Assembly: GCA_025201345.1 (NCBI GenBank)
Contig: JAIXMG010000019.1
Location: forward strand, 186,001 to 250,000
Direction of reading: 5' to 3'
DNA from: Thamnidium elegans
Lineage: Eukaryota > Mucoromycota > Mucoromycetes > Mucorales > Mucoraceae
Length of the DNA stretch: 64,000 nt
The notes beneath the pieces were generated by a model. That model had not been told where the DNA came from. It saw only the letters and a program-made list of their open reading frames with translations, and searched no databases. This document shows positions 46,321 to 57,023 of this stretch, piece after piece. A program made the position numbers and the translations under genes. The first letter of the stretch is position 1. The number at the start of each line of letters is the position of its first letter.

Positions 46321-46875
46321 TTAAAGGTATCCATTCACCTTTAATGTCTTTTTACCATAAATAACCGTATTTAACGTAACAGCAGCTAAAAATGCTATTG
46401 GTACAGGTCTCATTGACTTAATAGCACTCTTGGCATTTAAGAAAGACCATGATAAACACCAAGCTAATAATATATCAATAATGATGCATTAAACAACAAA
46501 AACATTTAGCTAATCATTATTTACCTGTAGCGATACCAGCTCCATTTTCCGAATCACCTGCATTTGTAACGTACCTGAACATACAACATTAAACATCATA
46601 CGCCTCCCATTTTTTTTTTTTTTTTTTTTTTTTACCCTGCTCCACCAAAGATACCTGCAAACGCCATCGTTTGAAACATGGATGGAACACCAGGAGATTT
46701 TTTAACTGCAAGAGGTAATAACGCTATAGCTATATATAGTATATATGTGTGTCAGTTTTTTTGAAACTTTCTTTCGTTTACGTAAATTTTTACAAGCTGC
46801 TGAAAGTGCCCAAATGGGATAAGGTGATTCGGATTGTTTATCGATCCATGTTGTAATCTTTTCTTCCGTTGACAT
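46321..46875 (-). CDS. AIM19: Aim19-family mitochondrial membrane protein
   Basis: Four exons. The N-terminus, MSTEEKITTWIDKQSES, is followed by PYPIWALSAACKNL, then AIALLPLAVKKSPGVPSMFQ, MAFAGIFGGAGYVTNAGDSE, NGAGIATAWCLSWSFLNAKS and a final hydrophobic exon RPVPIAFLAAVTLNTVIYGK. The order of G-G-x-x-x-x-G-D-x-x-N-G-A-G and the last YGK match the Aim19 family. The yeast protein is a small multi-span mitochondrial protein of unknown activity whose loss affects mitochondrial inheritance. Intron 1 starts at about 46780 and another contains a T20+ run at 46610-46634. Confidence 0.75.
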
Positions 46876-47002
46876 CTTTTTAAAAATAAATACACAAAAA
46901 GGAAATTTTTATCAGGGGCAAAAAAAGTCCTTTATTTTTAAAAACGAAAGCGGAACGTGACGTGTAAAAAAAACCTCCCACTTCTTTTTCTATTTTGTTG
47001 TA

Positions 47003-47954
47003 ATGTCGAATTATGAATGTAGCTTACAAGGCATTATCATTGGTCAAGAGCAAAAGGACAGACTGATTCAGCGACTTGTCGGTATTTGCGGAAACGATTC
47101 TCTAGTTGATCTATTTGAACATGAGATTATATTTACTCCTTCCAGTAAAAACTTTTTTTTTCTTTTTACTCATCTTGTAAAAACCTTGACTCTTTTTATC
47201 TTGTAGCTCAAACACCGGTAGGTCCTGCTCGTAACGATGACGTTGTATTAAGAGTACAGTCGAAAATAACCACCGAAAAAGAAAAGAGTTTTCGCTTTAG
47301 ACAGTGGTAAATATATATATATATATATTCAAGTATATATTTAATTTTTTGCATTTTTTTTTTTTTAGGTACTTGTGTATGCAAGGTAATCCTGAACCCC
47401 AACGTGCAAGAGCTGTCACTGTGCGTCCCAATGCACGAGTTCAATTATCTGGGGATGTGTTTCGATTTATGAGATCATTAGGTTACGGGTAAAAAAAAAA
47501 AAAAAAAAAACCAATAAGAAATCCCAAAGCTAATCCCCTTTCCGTAGTTATTCATTTGAAGTAGTACGAAAAGGACATTTGTTAGCATACGATAAAACAC
47601 TTAAAATCACTGTCTCTCAGCTCTACAAGGTATAAATTACTACGTTAAAAAAAAGGGAGCGGCACGATTCTAATTTTAAAAAAGTAGCTCAAGACAAAAG
47701 TAGATGTATCGTCAGCAGTACATTTCGGCCGTGAAGATATGTGGGTTATCGAAGCTACTTCGTTACCTGTGCCTCAAGAACAAGTCAATCAAATGGCCGA
47801 ACATTTAGGCAAATTTAAAAATTCGCTTATTGGGTAAAACACTCTAAAAACGGTAATTGTGATTATAACTGATTTTTTTTTTTTTTTTAGGTTTGTTGAA
47901 CTTGAATATGTGGATAACAGAGCTTTACAAAATAGAATTCCCTATTCTACCTAA
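47003..47954 (+). CDS. MED18: Mediator complex subunit 18
   Basis: Six exons. MSNYECSLQGIIIGQEQKDRL starts the Med18 beta-barrel, with LIQRLVGICGN. Later exons read VGPARNDDVVLRVQSKITT, YLCMQGNPEPQRARAVTVRP, SYSFEVVRKGHLLAYDKTLK, WVIEATSLPVPQEQVNQMAE and FVELEYVDNRALQNRIPYST. The length (about 215-220 residues) fits. Med18 (Srb5) sits in the Mediator head with Med20 and contacts RNA polymerase II at promoters. The gene is divergent from AIM19 with only about 127 bases between start codons, so the two share a promoter region. Confidence 0.9.
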
Positions 47955-48111
47955 AATAAAAGTAGTATACCTTTTTAAATTTTTTGACAAAAAAATAGTA
48001 TTTATTTAATGAGGTAATGGAGAGGAAGAGAATTTATACAATAAGGGGAGGAAATAACTTTGTGATAGAAAGAGAAATTATATATAGTTTTTTTTTTTTT
48101 TTTTTTTTTTT

Positions 48112-49648
<1,537 letters not shown>

Positions 49649-50388
49649 ATTATAATAATGTAGGTTTTAGAATAATGAAGAGAAAAAAAGATAAAGTGGA
49701 AAAAATGCAACCCTTTTTATAAGAATTTTGATTGCAGAGTAAAAAAAAAAAAGGTATTAAATACTGGTTTCCCACGGTTGCCAGATTTATTAAGGCCTTT
49801 AAATGCTGAAAACCGAAAAAACTGTATGAGCGCTCATCAGGAGGTTAGATAACAAATATAGACTATTTGTTTTTTCTATAATATTCCTCCTTTCTTTACG
49901 TTATCATAAGTGTATATTAATTACGTAGCAAGGCATTCTTTAAGTACGAACGTACTCTCTTTTCTTCCTTTTTTAAATATGCAGCTTTTTTGTAATTGTT
50001 GTTATTGGAGCAGCAATGAAACTTATCCTCCGCGACAAATTGAACTTTTTCCTGTCCCTCGTGACACTTATGATGTAAAATATGTGTAGGACGGGGGAGC
50101 ATAATCTCCTGGTTACCGGACGGCCGATGAACTTTTTGCATGTTTTTTGCGTCCATTTTTCTCACACTCTTTTATAATCACAATTTCCCTTTTTATTTGT
50201 TTTTATACTTTTTGACATTTCTCTTCCTGTTATGTCCTTCTCTTTTATCAAAAAATTTACACAACACATAAACAAAACACATAAAATAAACATACACTTA
50301 ATATATTTTTTTTTTTAAAAAAAATCGATTTTTATATATATCTTGAATGATTTCAAAAAATAAAAAATATAGTTATATAAAAAACAAC
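49649..50388. other. Intergenic, one doubtful small open frame
   Basis: Contains the HPD promoter and the 3' flank of the eL33 gene. A minus-strand open frame at 49917-50153 (about 79 codons, MDAKNMQKVHRPSGNQEI..., with HHKCHEGQ and HCC) is preceded by TTATAAAAGA. It could be a small protein but nothing else supports it. Confidence 0.3.
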
Positions 50389-51189
50389 TTAGATGTTGGA
50401 AGGGTAGAGCATCTAATAAAAAAAAAAGTCAGTAAAAAAAAAACCAGACAAAACGCATAAATTATAAAATACTTACAATACGGACGGAAGCACCGAAAAC
50501 CTTGGGAGGCAAGTTCTTACGGAAACGGGCCTTGACAACACCGTTGGTACCGTGAGTACGAGCAATACGACCCCAAATGACACGGATCTTGGAACCATTG
50601 ATCTCACGTTGAGCACGGTAGACATAGGCAACACGCTTACCGAGGTAGAATTGAGCATCCTTGGTGGTTTGGACACCTTCAACTTGAATAAGAGAGACGT
50701 CAGGGTTTTGAGTACGCATGGCACGTTCATAGCCCAAAACACGGCCCTTGCTGTAAAGACTAAAAAAATAGAAAATATGTATAAGTTTTTACCGCTCATT
50801 TCTATAAGAGTTGTTCCTTTCCCCAGGATGAAACAAAAAAAAACAGCAAAAAAAGAGAGAGGTGAATTGTAATGGTTGGCTGTTGTTGCAATAGTATTTT
50901 CTTTTTTCTTTTTTTTTTTTTGCAGTAGAAAGCTAAGCGGACTAATATCATTTGTTTATAAATTCCATCGTTCTACTTTTTTTTTATAAAAAAATTCCAT
51001 CGTTTTATATATACAACTATATTTTTAATCATTCGTCGTTCAATGTAAATATTTCTTCTGAGGTCCAAGTTGATTGATGTATTTTGTTCTTTGACTTTGT
51101 TTTGTTTTGTTTTTTTTTCTGTTCATCCTGGTACGTAACATTTCTATAATGGATGGATGGATTATTGGTACTTACCGATCGGATCCCAT
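50389..51189 (-). CDS. RPL33: 60S ribosomal protein eL33 (L35A)
   Basis: Three exons. The middle exon holds most of the protein: [60 protein letters not shown] and [20 protein letters not shown]. The last exon is MLYPSNI plus stop (50389). The start is best placed in a 14-base exon at 51176-51189 (MGSD and two bases of Arg), with a GTAAGT donor and a 416-base intron. This alone gives the right phase (CG|T) for R-L-Y-S-K-G. An ATG nearer the exon (50793) is in the wrong frame. The protein belongs to the large cytosolic subunit. Introns early in the gene are common in ribosomal protein genes. Confidence 0.93.
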
Positions 51190-51971
51190 GTCTAATTAAA
51201 TGTGAGGAAAGAGAAAGGACCTCAAACTACACTGAGCAAATTCATAAAGTCGTGTACCGTGAAGCTTCATCCCCGTCCGCTGACTGCAATCAACCAATCA
51301 TAAAATCTGTTGCTATTTCTTTTCCGGACTGTAATTAAACTCCGCTTTTTTTTTCTAATGTGTGTATTAGCAAAAGCTTCCCCCGTGATTAAAGCCTGTC
51401 GTCTCTTTGTAAAATGAAACTTTCAAAACTAGTTTTTTTTTCTATTTTAATATTTAAACATGTGTTATAAAAACTTGAATAGTATAACCCACCCCCCCCC
51501 CGCTGATTCAAGTTTTTTTGCAGAAAAAAAAAAAGTACTTGTTTTTTTTAAGTGGGACATAATTCATTTTAAACAGTAATTTAAAAAAAGAAGAAGTCGG
51601 AGTTGATGATACAATAAAGAAGTTATTTTGTATTACATTTGTCATTGAACGTACTTACTGTTATCATCCTCTTTAAAGAAAAAAACGCGTAAAAACGGAA
51701 TAGAAGACCCCCTTCATTGGTTTTAAAAGAAAAAGAAAAATAGAAACAAAAATAAAAAAAAATGATATGTTTGATTGGATCTCATTTTCTGATTTCATGC
51801 CGATTTAAAAAAAAAGGTTACCAAAAGAAGAGTGAATCCAAAATAAGTATTTTAAAAAAAAGAACCTTTTTCCAATTCGTCCGCATAAAATAACACTTTT
51901 TTTTTTTTTTAATTATTTTTTTTTTTCACTTTTTTCATTATTATTATTATTTTTTTTTTTTGTATGAACCA
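51190..51971. other. Intergenic, no gene seen
   Basis: Region between the divergent eL33 and Whi5-like genes, with a C10 run near 51491 and many A/T homopolymers. A candidate short frame at 51153-51338 overlaps the eL33 first exon on the other strand and is not supported. Confidence 0.35.
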
Positions 51972-52492
51972 ATGTCTCAAACTACTCAACAACCAGATAT
52001 GTCAAACGTAGGGTAACCATAGCAACAACAAAAAAGACAATTTTTATTAAAAAAAACTTTATCTTGTATATATAGTTGATCCATCGCCTAAAAGCACGAT
52101 TAGCGTTAGCTAATTTCAAACTTGAACATGGCTACCAAAACCTTGACCTAAGAACGTTAGAATCCAGCTTATATGATCATAACCTAAAAACAGACACCAC
52201 CTTACCAAAATCCATCACTGCTGTACAGGACCGTGACAAGAAACGTCGAAAGATGTTATTATCACATCATCGATTCTACCCTACTTCGCCTCCTTTACAG
52301 TATAACGATATGGACCGATTAATCAAGAAAAACGCGTCTCGGTCTTCCGCAAACATTCCTTTATCCGAAACTAGACTACAAACTTATGGAAATTACAATC
52401 ACAGAAAGTTGTCTTCTACTTTATCTTCGGATGATGAAGACGCTGCCCATTTATTAGTTCTTATGCATCAAAGTCCTACCATGACTTCTTAA
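51972..52492 (+). CDS. Small Whi5/Nrm1-like protein (tentative)
   Basis: Two exons. Exon 1, ATG 51972, gives MSQTTQQPDMSN and ends at a GTAGGG donor; exon 2 begins after ATATAG at about 52074 with LIHRLKARLALANFKLEHGY and QNLDLRTLE. The L-K-x-R-L-x-x-A-x-x-K-x core with helix after it resembles the GTB motif that Whi5 and Nrm1 use to bind SBF/MBF in yeast G1/S control. The rest is polar: RDKKRRKML, SPPLQYNDMDRLI, and HRKLSSTLSSDDEDAAHLL with potential phosphosites. About 151 residues. The family call rests on one short motif. Confidence 0.45.
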
Positions 52493-52584
52493 CTTTTTCT
52501 ATTAGCATCTTCATTTTTCTCGTGTGTATATATATTTCTTTTCTTTCTTTTCTTCTTCATATTTAACCCATTTTTTTTTTTTTT

Positions 52585-52858
52585 ACTGCACCAATTACTT
52601 TTATTTCACTCAATCTCAGAATCACCCAATTATATTAACTCAATTTTTTGTTTTTACTAAATTAAATAAATAAAGAATGGTGTATACAGTGTCAGTGAGT
52701 CTAACCCATTAGAGTTTTCTGATCCGGAAAATGTATCAGAATCTGCTCTTGCTTCATTCTACCCACTTGTCTTCCAGATTCAAAGACAATGGTTAGATAT
52801 TGGAGTGATACCATGTTTGGCTTTAGTTACGGTGTCATTTTGTTTATAGTCGTATCAA
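52585..52858 (+). pseudogene. Decayed duplicate of promoter and exon 1 of the 53908 gene
   Basis: 52585-52858 repeats 53767-54165. The shared upstream sequence reads ACTGCACCAATT...TCAATCTCAGAATCACCC, the ATG is followed by GTGTATACAGTG, and ACCCATTAGAGTTTTCTGATCCGG... is nearly identical in both. The copy lacks about 85 bases in the middle of the exon (from after CTTGTCTT to CAAAGACAATGG), carries small indels that shift the frame, and stops after GTCATTTTGTTTATAG. It lacks all later exons. Clear direct duplication followed by decay. Confidence 0.85.
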
Positions 52859-52902
52859 GCTGAAACTTTACATACGTACTTGCTACAATATTAATAAACG
52901 TT

Positions 52903-52960
52903 GGTACACGTTCTATTTACACGCACAGGAAAAAAAAGTGTGACGTATTCGCCTTAAAGG
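52903..52960 (+). repeat. Dispersed ~60-bp element, copy 3
   Basis: Begins GGTACACGTTCTATTTACAC, the best match to copy 1, followed by GCACAGG, a run of A and GTGTGACGTATTCG. The 3' end has decayed (TTAAAGG in place of TAACGTACC). It lies between the duplicated exon and a degenerate coding stretch. Confidence 0.55.
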
Positions 52961-53745
52961 AAACTTGCATGAATCGGAAACAAGAAAAACCGACAATTTG
53001 AAAGGGTATCGAAATGGGCTTCTCTTGGCCAGCAAAGGCGTGACAAATATTATAATGAACCACAAGAAACAGATGAAAACGATTTATTTCTCCAAACGGT
53101 AATTTACATATCATGTTAATTTATGACACTGATTGACTAATAACATTTTTTGATATACATAGAAGAGCCCGGATGAGGAGTTTAAGTCAATGTTCCCACA
53201 TATCTAAAATTCTAATCGTCGTATTACCTTTAAGAAATCACAATATTGATCTTACAGTAAAATCCGATCTAGTCATTGATAATATTAATTACACACAATT
53301 ATTTATTAAATTAAAAGAAAATGCCGTAAAAATGTTCAGCGAAAATGATATTCTTTATTTCAAAGATGTCTTTAATGAGGCCTTGTAAGTATTTATGATT
53401 TAAAGTTTAAAATAACCTATTAATTTAACTGATATAGGGCCTTATCTCTCATTTTAAGGCTGGGCCCGGATACATACAACAATACTTTGAGAAGCATATT
53501 TAGTCTTGAAAAGCTATTCTTTTTAGAAACAAATTACAAAGAGTATAGAGGAAGCACCTCAATTGGAAATGATAAAGAAAATAATCGATATATTTGAAGT
53601 AAGCTGATAGTTTCTTCACAATTGTTGGACATGCGATTAGCTGCCTTTTTAAGCCCTTCGGCAGTAAAAACAAGTGATCCCCTTTTTATTGGCCTTGACT
53701 GTCCCTTAACGGTGCCAAAGAAATTAGTTCTCTGTATAATACATT
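52961..53745 (+). pseudogene. Degenerate multi-exon coding relic
   Basis: Pieces read like exons. About 52979-53100 encodes FERVSKWASLGQQRRDKYYN and DENDLFLQT and ends before GTAATT. After an ACATAG acceptor, two frames share the sequence: KSPDEEFKSMFPHI, then a frameshift into SKILIVVLPLRNHNIDLTVK and ENDILYFKDVFNEAL. A further piece near 53520-53600 has SIEEAPQLEMIKKIIDIFE before GTAAGC. No intact frame joins them. It may belong to the same kind of Mucorales-expanded genes as the relic at 2505-3195; I cannot confirm that. Confidence 0.35.
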
Positions 53746-53907
53746 AAACCATTTTAAACCATTTTCTTTTACTGCACCAATTGGTTTTATTGCATTCAAT
53801 CTCAGAATCACCCCGAATTTTTTGTTTTTTACTAAACTGATTTTTTTGTTTTTGATCTCTCTCTCTCTCTCTTTTCGTTCTCCATCACTAAATTAAATAT
53901 ATAAAAA

Positions 53908-54876
53908 ATGGTATATACAGCAAGTGTCAGCGGACCTAACCCATTAGAGTTTTCTGATCCGGCAAGTGTATCAGAATCTGCTCTTGCTTCATTCCATCCA
54001 CTTGTCTTTCTCTACTTTATGCTATCATTCTATATCGTGCCTTATCCCTTATACCAATTTGTTGCCAAGAAATATAACTGGGAAACAAATCCAAAGACAA
54101 TGGCTAGACATTGGAGCGATACCATGCTTGGTTTTAGTTATGGTGTCATTTTGTTTATCTTTGGAAACTATACCAGAGCCTTCAGGTAAAAGCTTTTTAC
54201 TTTTATTGTTTACTTTCGTTTATTTAACTAGTGTTCCCCCGCTTTTTTTCTCCCTTTTTTTTTTCGTTATTTTCTTAGTTGGATCACAGTCGTTGCTTTT
54301 TATCCGTGTTTATTTGGTTACGCTCTTATTGCCGAACTTCCTTATACTAAGACATCTTTACCAAATATCAAGAGTTGGCCTAAAGGCATGTGGGTTGTAT
54401 TCTTGATCGCGCTAGGGTGAGTTGTTTTTATGTATTTATAAACCTTATTTTTAATCTCTCTTTCTCTCCTTTAGACTTATTCTAGCATTTGCTGGAGTTC
54501 ATATTTACTTTGCGACCCAGTTAACTATGCCATTTGTAGTCTACTACGTCTGCGGGTTGCTGATCCCGGGCTTTTTCCTGACTGTAGCCGTCCTCATCAT
54601 CAAAGAAGTGAACAATAACTGGATCAGAACCAAATACCATACCTGGAGACAATCCCGAGCAACAAAATCTGACAGTACCATTGACGAGTCCGTTACACCG
54701 AATACGGTAACTAAATCCGAAGAACAACAAGATCCTTCTTCTCCTATTACCATTCATAATCCCTATCCCGGAACCTTGAGTTTGCACATTCATCATTGGC
54801 AGATTTTTTATGTTCTTGCTTATTTCACCAGGTACAAGATTTTTTTTTTCTTTTTTTGATGTTTGACGTGTGTGGT

Positions 54877-54909
<33 letters not shown>

Positions 54910-55073
54910 TTTACTCATCCTGTATCACAAGTAGCCGCAGGCATAGTTATCGCTTGTTATATGCAAGGCATTTGTGCATGTAAGTATATATATATAACTG
55001 TATGTACGTGTTTATTTAAAAAAAAAATTTACGTGTAGATGGATATGATCCTTTAGTCAATGACAACCACTAA
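53908..55073 (+). CDS. Conserved multi-pass membrane protein, unknown function
   Basis: Five exons, about 270 residues. Exon 1 (MVYTASVSGPNPLEFSDPAS) has hydrophobic segments LVFLYFMLSFYIVPYPLY and TMLGFSYGVILFIFGNYT. Later exons have FYPCLFGYALIAELPYT, MWVVFLIALG-LILAFAGVHIYF and VVYYVCGLLIPGFFLTVAV. The C-terminal exons carry a striking motif, LHIHHWQIFYVLAYFTRF, then HPVSQVAAGIVIACYMQGIC and AYGYDP. Similar HHWQ...TRF...Q-G-x-x-A-Y-G endings occur in uncharacterised membrane proteins of other organisms, from memory; the His pair could bind a metal or phosphate. A decayed copy of exon 1 lies 1.2 kb upstream. Confidence 0.75.
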
Positions 55074-55197
55074 TCTAGTGTAACAAACTTATTTTTTTCA
55101 ACGCGTGCGGAGAAAAAAAAAATAGAATTATAATTATACACCTATATAATACCTTATTTTCTCTCTTCTATACAATAATAATAATATACTATTATTC

Positions 55198-56400
55198 TTA
55201 CTCTTTTAACCATTTTGAATTTAATACCTGATCTATTGTACATCTTTTATCAGTATCATGAGCTAAACAAGAGCGAATCAATTGCTGTAGGTGAGAAGAG
55301 AGATGCATAGGCACATCATACTGAGCGTCTAGTATCTTTTGCTGCAATCTTAAGTCATACGTATCTGTAAATGGCAACGCGCCCACAACCAGGGCATACA
55401 GTATGACGCCCAAGGACCAAATATCTGTCTTTGGACACGTCAAGGGGTTGGGCTGCTTGATCTGCTCCGGCGACGCATATGCCAGCGACCCGCCGACCCA
55501 TTCATCCGCATACCGATGATGATTTTGATAAATCGCCAGCCCGAAATCACAGATCTTTACGTGCCCTTGATCACTCAACAAAATATTCTCCAACTTCAAA
55601 TCCTTGTGGCATACCTTTACATCCACATGTAAATAATAAACTCCCTGACAAATTTCCTTAAAGATCTTTTTGGCTTGCTCTTCCTCTAGTTTCTTTACCG
55701 TGTTTAAAAAACTTAATAAATTTCCTTCTGAACAATAATCACACAAGATAAAACACGTTTGGTCCGTTTTAATGATCTTGTAGAGTTGCGTGATACGTGG
55801 GTGATGCAACGATTTCCAAATTGTAAGCTCTCTTTCCAGACGCATCTTGTCGGTGGCCGTCATCAAGTGCTGATTGATGATTTTGACAGCTACTAATGTT
55901 CCTGTCGTTTGATGGTGTGCCTTGCGAACAATAGAAAACCCTCCAAACCCAACAGATTCTCCTAGAAGGTATCCGTCAATCATCATGTGCTGATTGATCT
56001 GAGGAGAAGTATTGTTTGATAATACAAATGAATTGTCAGGAGGAGACATAAAGTTAGCAAGAAAGGAGGCCGCGGGAGAAACTGCAATTGTCTTTTTGGG
56101 AATTATACTATCCACATTAACTAATTCTTCTGTTGCTGCTGGTTTTAATGTAGTAGGTGAACAAGACGTGCTAGAAGAATCCGAAGAAGGAGAATACAAC
56201 GACTTCTTCATATGGGGGAAATTAAGTTGCTTAAATATATCATCATCCAGCTTATTTTGATATGGTGTATATGTAATACCCAACGAATTCGTATCAATTA
56301 GAAGCGATGGTACTTTTGTACGCTCCAATGTCGGTTGAATAAAATTGAAATACGATTTAAATTCTTCATTTGTTTTTTGAAAAGGTGTAATATTCATCAA
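55198..56400 (-). CDS. Serine/threonine protein kinase
   Basis: Intronless, 400 residues. The kinase domain runs from about residue 140 to the end: glycine loop GESVGFGGFSIVRKAH, catalytic lysine in LVAVKIINQHL, hinge region CFILCDYCSEGNLLSFL, catalytic loop VCHKDLKLENILLSD, magnesium loop KICDFGLAIY, and activation segment end GGSLAYASPEQIKQP, then DIWSLGVILYALVVGALPF. The Arg of the usual HRD is Lys (HKD) and APE is replaced by SPE; both are tolerated in active kinases. The overall pattern (GxLPF, KWL end) is CAMK/Snf1-like. The N-terminal 135 residues are Ser/Thr-rich and may be regulatory. The orthologue is not identified. The gene is convergent with the membrane-protein gene, about 124 bases apart. 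Confidence 0.9.
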   Translation of the reverse strand: MMNITPFQKTNEEFKSYFNFIQPTLERTKVPSLLIDTNSLGITYTPYQNKLDDDIFKQLNFPHMKKSLYSPSSDSSSTSCSPTTLKPAATEELVNVDSIIPKKTIAVSPAASFLANFMSPPDNSFVLSNNTSPQINQHMMIDGYLLGESVGFGGFSIVRKAHHQTTGTLVAVKIINQHLMTATDKMRLERELTIWKSLHHPRITQLYKIIKTDQTCFILCDYCSEGNLLSFLNTVKKLEEEQAKKIFKEICQGVYYLHVDVKVCHKDLKLENILLSDQGHVKICDFGLAIYQNHHRYADEWVGGSLAYASPEQIKQPNPLTCPKTDIWSLGVILYALVVGALPFTDTYDLRLQQKILDAQYDVPMHLSSHLQQLIRSCLAHDTDKRCTIDQVLNSKWLKE

Positions 56401-56749
56401 TTATTAAAAAAAAACAAGTAAAAAAAAAATAAATAAAAAGGGTTAAAGAAAAGAAAAAAGCTTTCCGACCCCCCATCGCTTATTTTTATTCTAATGTGTG
56501 TGTTCTCCTTTTTGTTTGATCAAACTGATGGTCTCAACCAATTAAATTTATCCGATAACGGTTCTCCTTTTAATTAATAGTTCTGATAGTATGGGCTTCT
56601 TTAGTTTACAATAATGGTACAAAATTTATAGTTTTTTTTTTTTCTATTAGGAGGAACAACATTCTTCTAATCCAAAAAATAAGCACAGAGCAGCTGCACT
56701 ATAAAAAAAGGTTAAACCATAATTGAATACCCGATTCTTTATTGCTTAG

Positions 56750-57023
56750 TTACCATCCCCAACAACAAGCATCTTTTGACTTTTTCGGTTTCGAGTGAAC
56801 AACAACTGTTTCCGGCGGTGGTGTAGGCTTATAAAAAAAATCTAACAAACAAAACAAAAAAAAATGAATAAAATAAAAATTGTATTTTTCTTTTTTCGTT
56901 TTTACTTTTTTGTTCGACAATAGGTGTTTGAGATAATATTTCTACTTTGGTAAAACTAGCACTGTGTACTTTATGATGCCGCCTTGCGATTTCTTCTGAA
57001 TGACGCTTTTCTCTTTGACTCAT
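56750..57023 (-). CDS. Tiny basic protein with CCWGW tail
   Basis: Two exons, about 64 residues. Exon 1 (ATG 57023) gives MSQREKRHSEEIARRHHKVH then SASFTKVEILSQTPIVEQK and ends at a GTAAAA donor. Exon 2, after ATAAG at about 56832, reads PTPPPETVVVHSKPKKS and KDACCWGW with stop at 56750. The frame is kept across the 80-base intron. The basic region followed by a C-terminal Cys pair and aromatic residues could be a lipid-anchored (palmitoylated) tail. I know no family. Confidence 0.5.

Noticed and set aside
50473..50799. 108-codon frame starting MSGKNLYIF, overlapping eL33
   Set aside because: It is a shifted frame across the eL33 intron-exon border; the true protein frame is certain from family similarity.
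50760..51175. snoRNA inside the long eL33 intron
   Set aside because: I found no convincing C box (RTGATGA) plus D box (CTGA) pair with closing stems on the sense strand.
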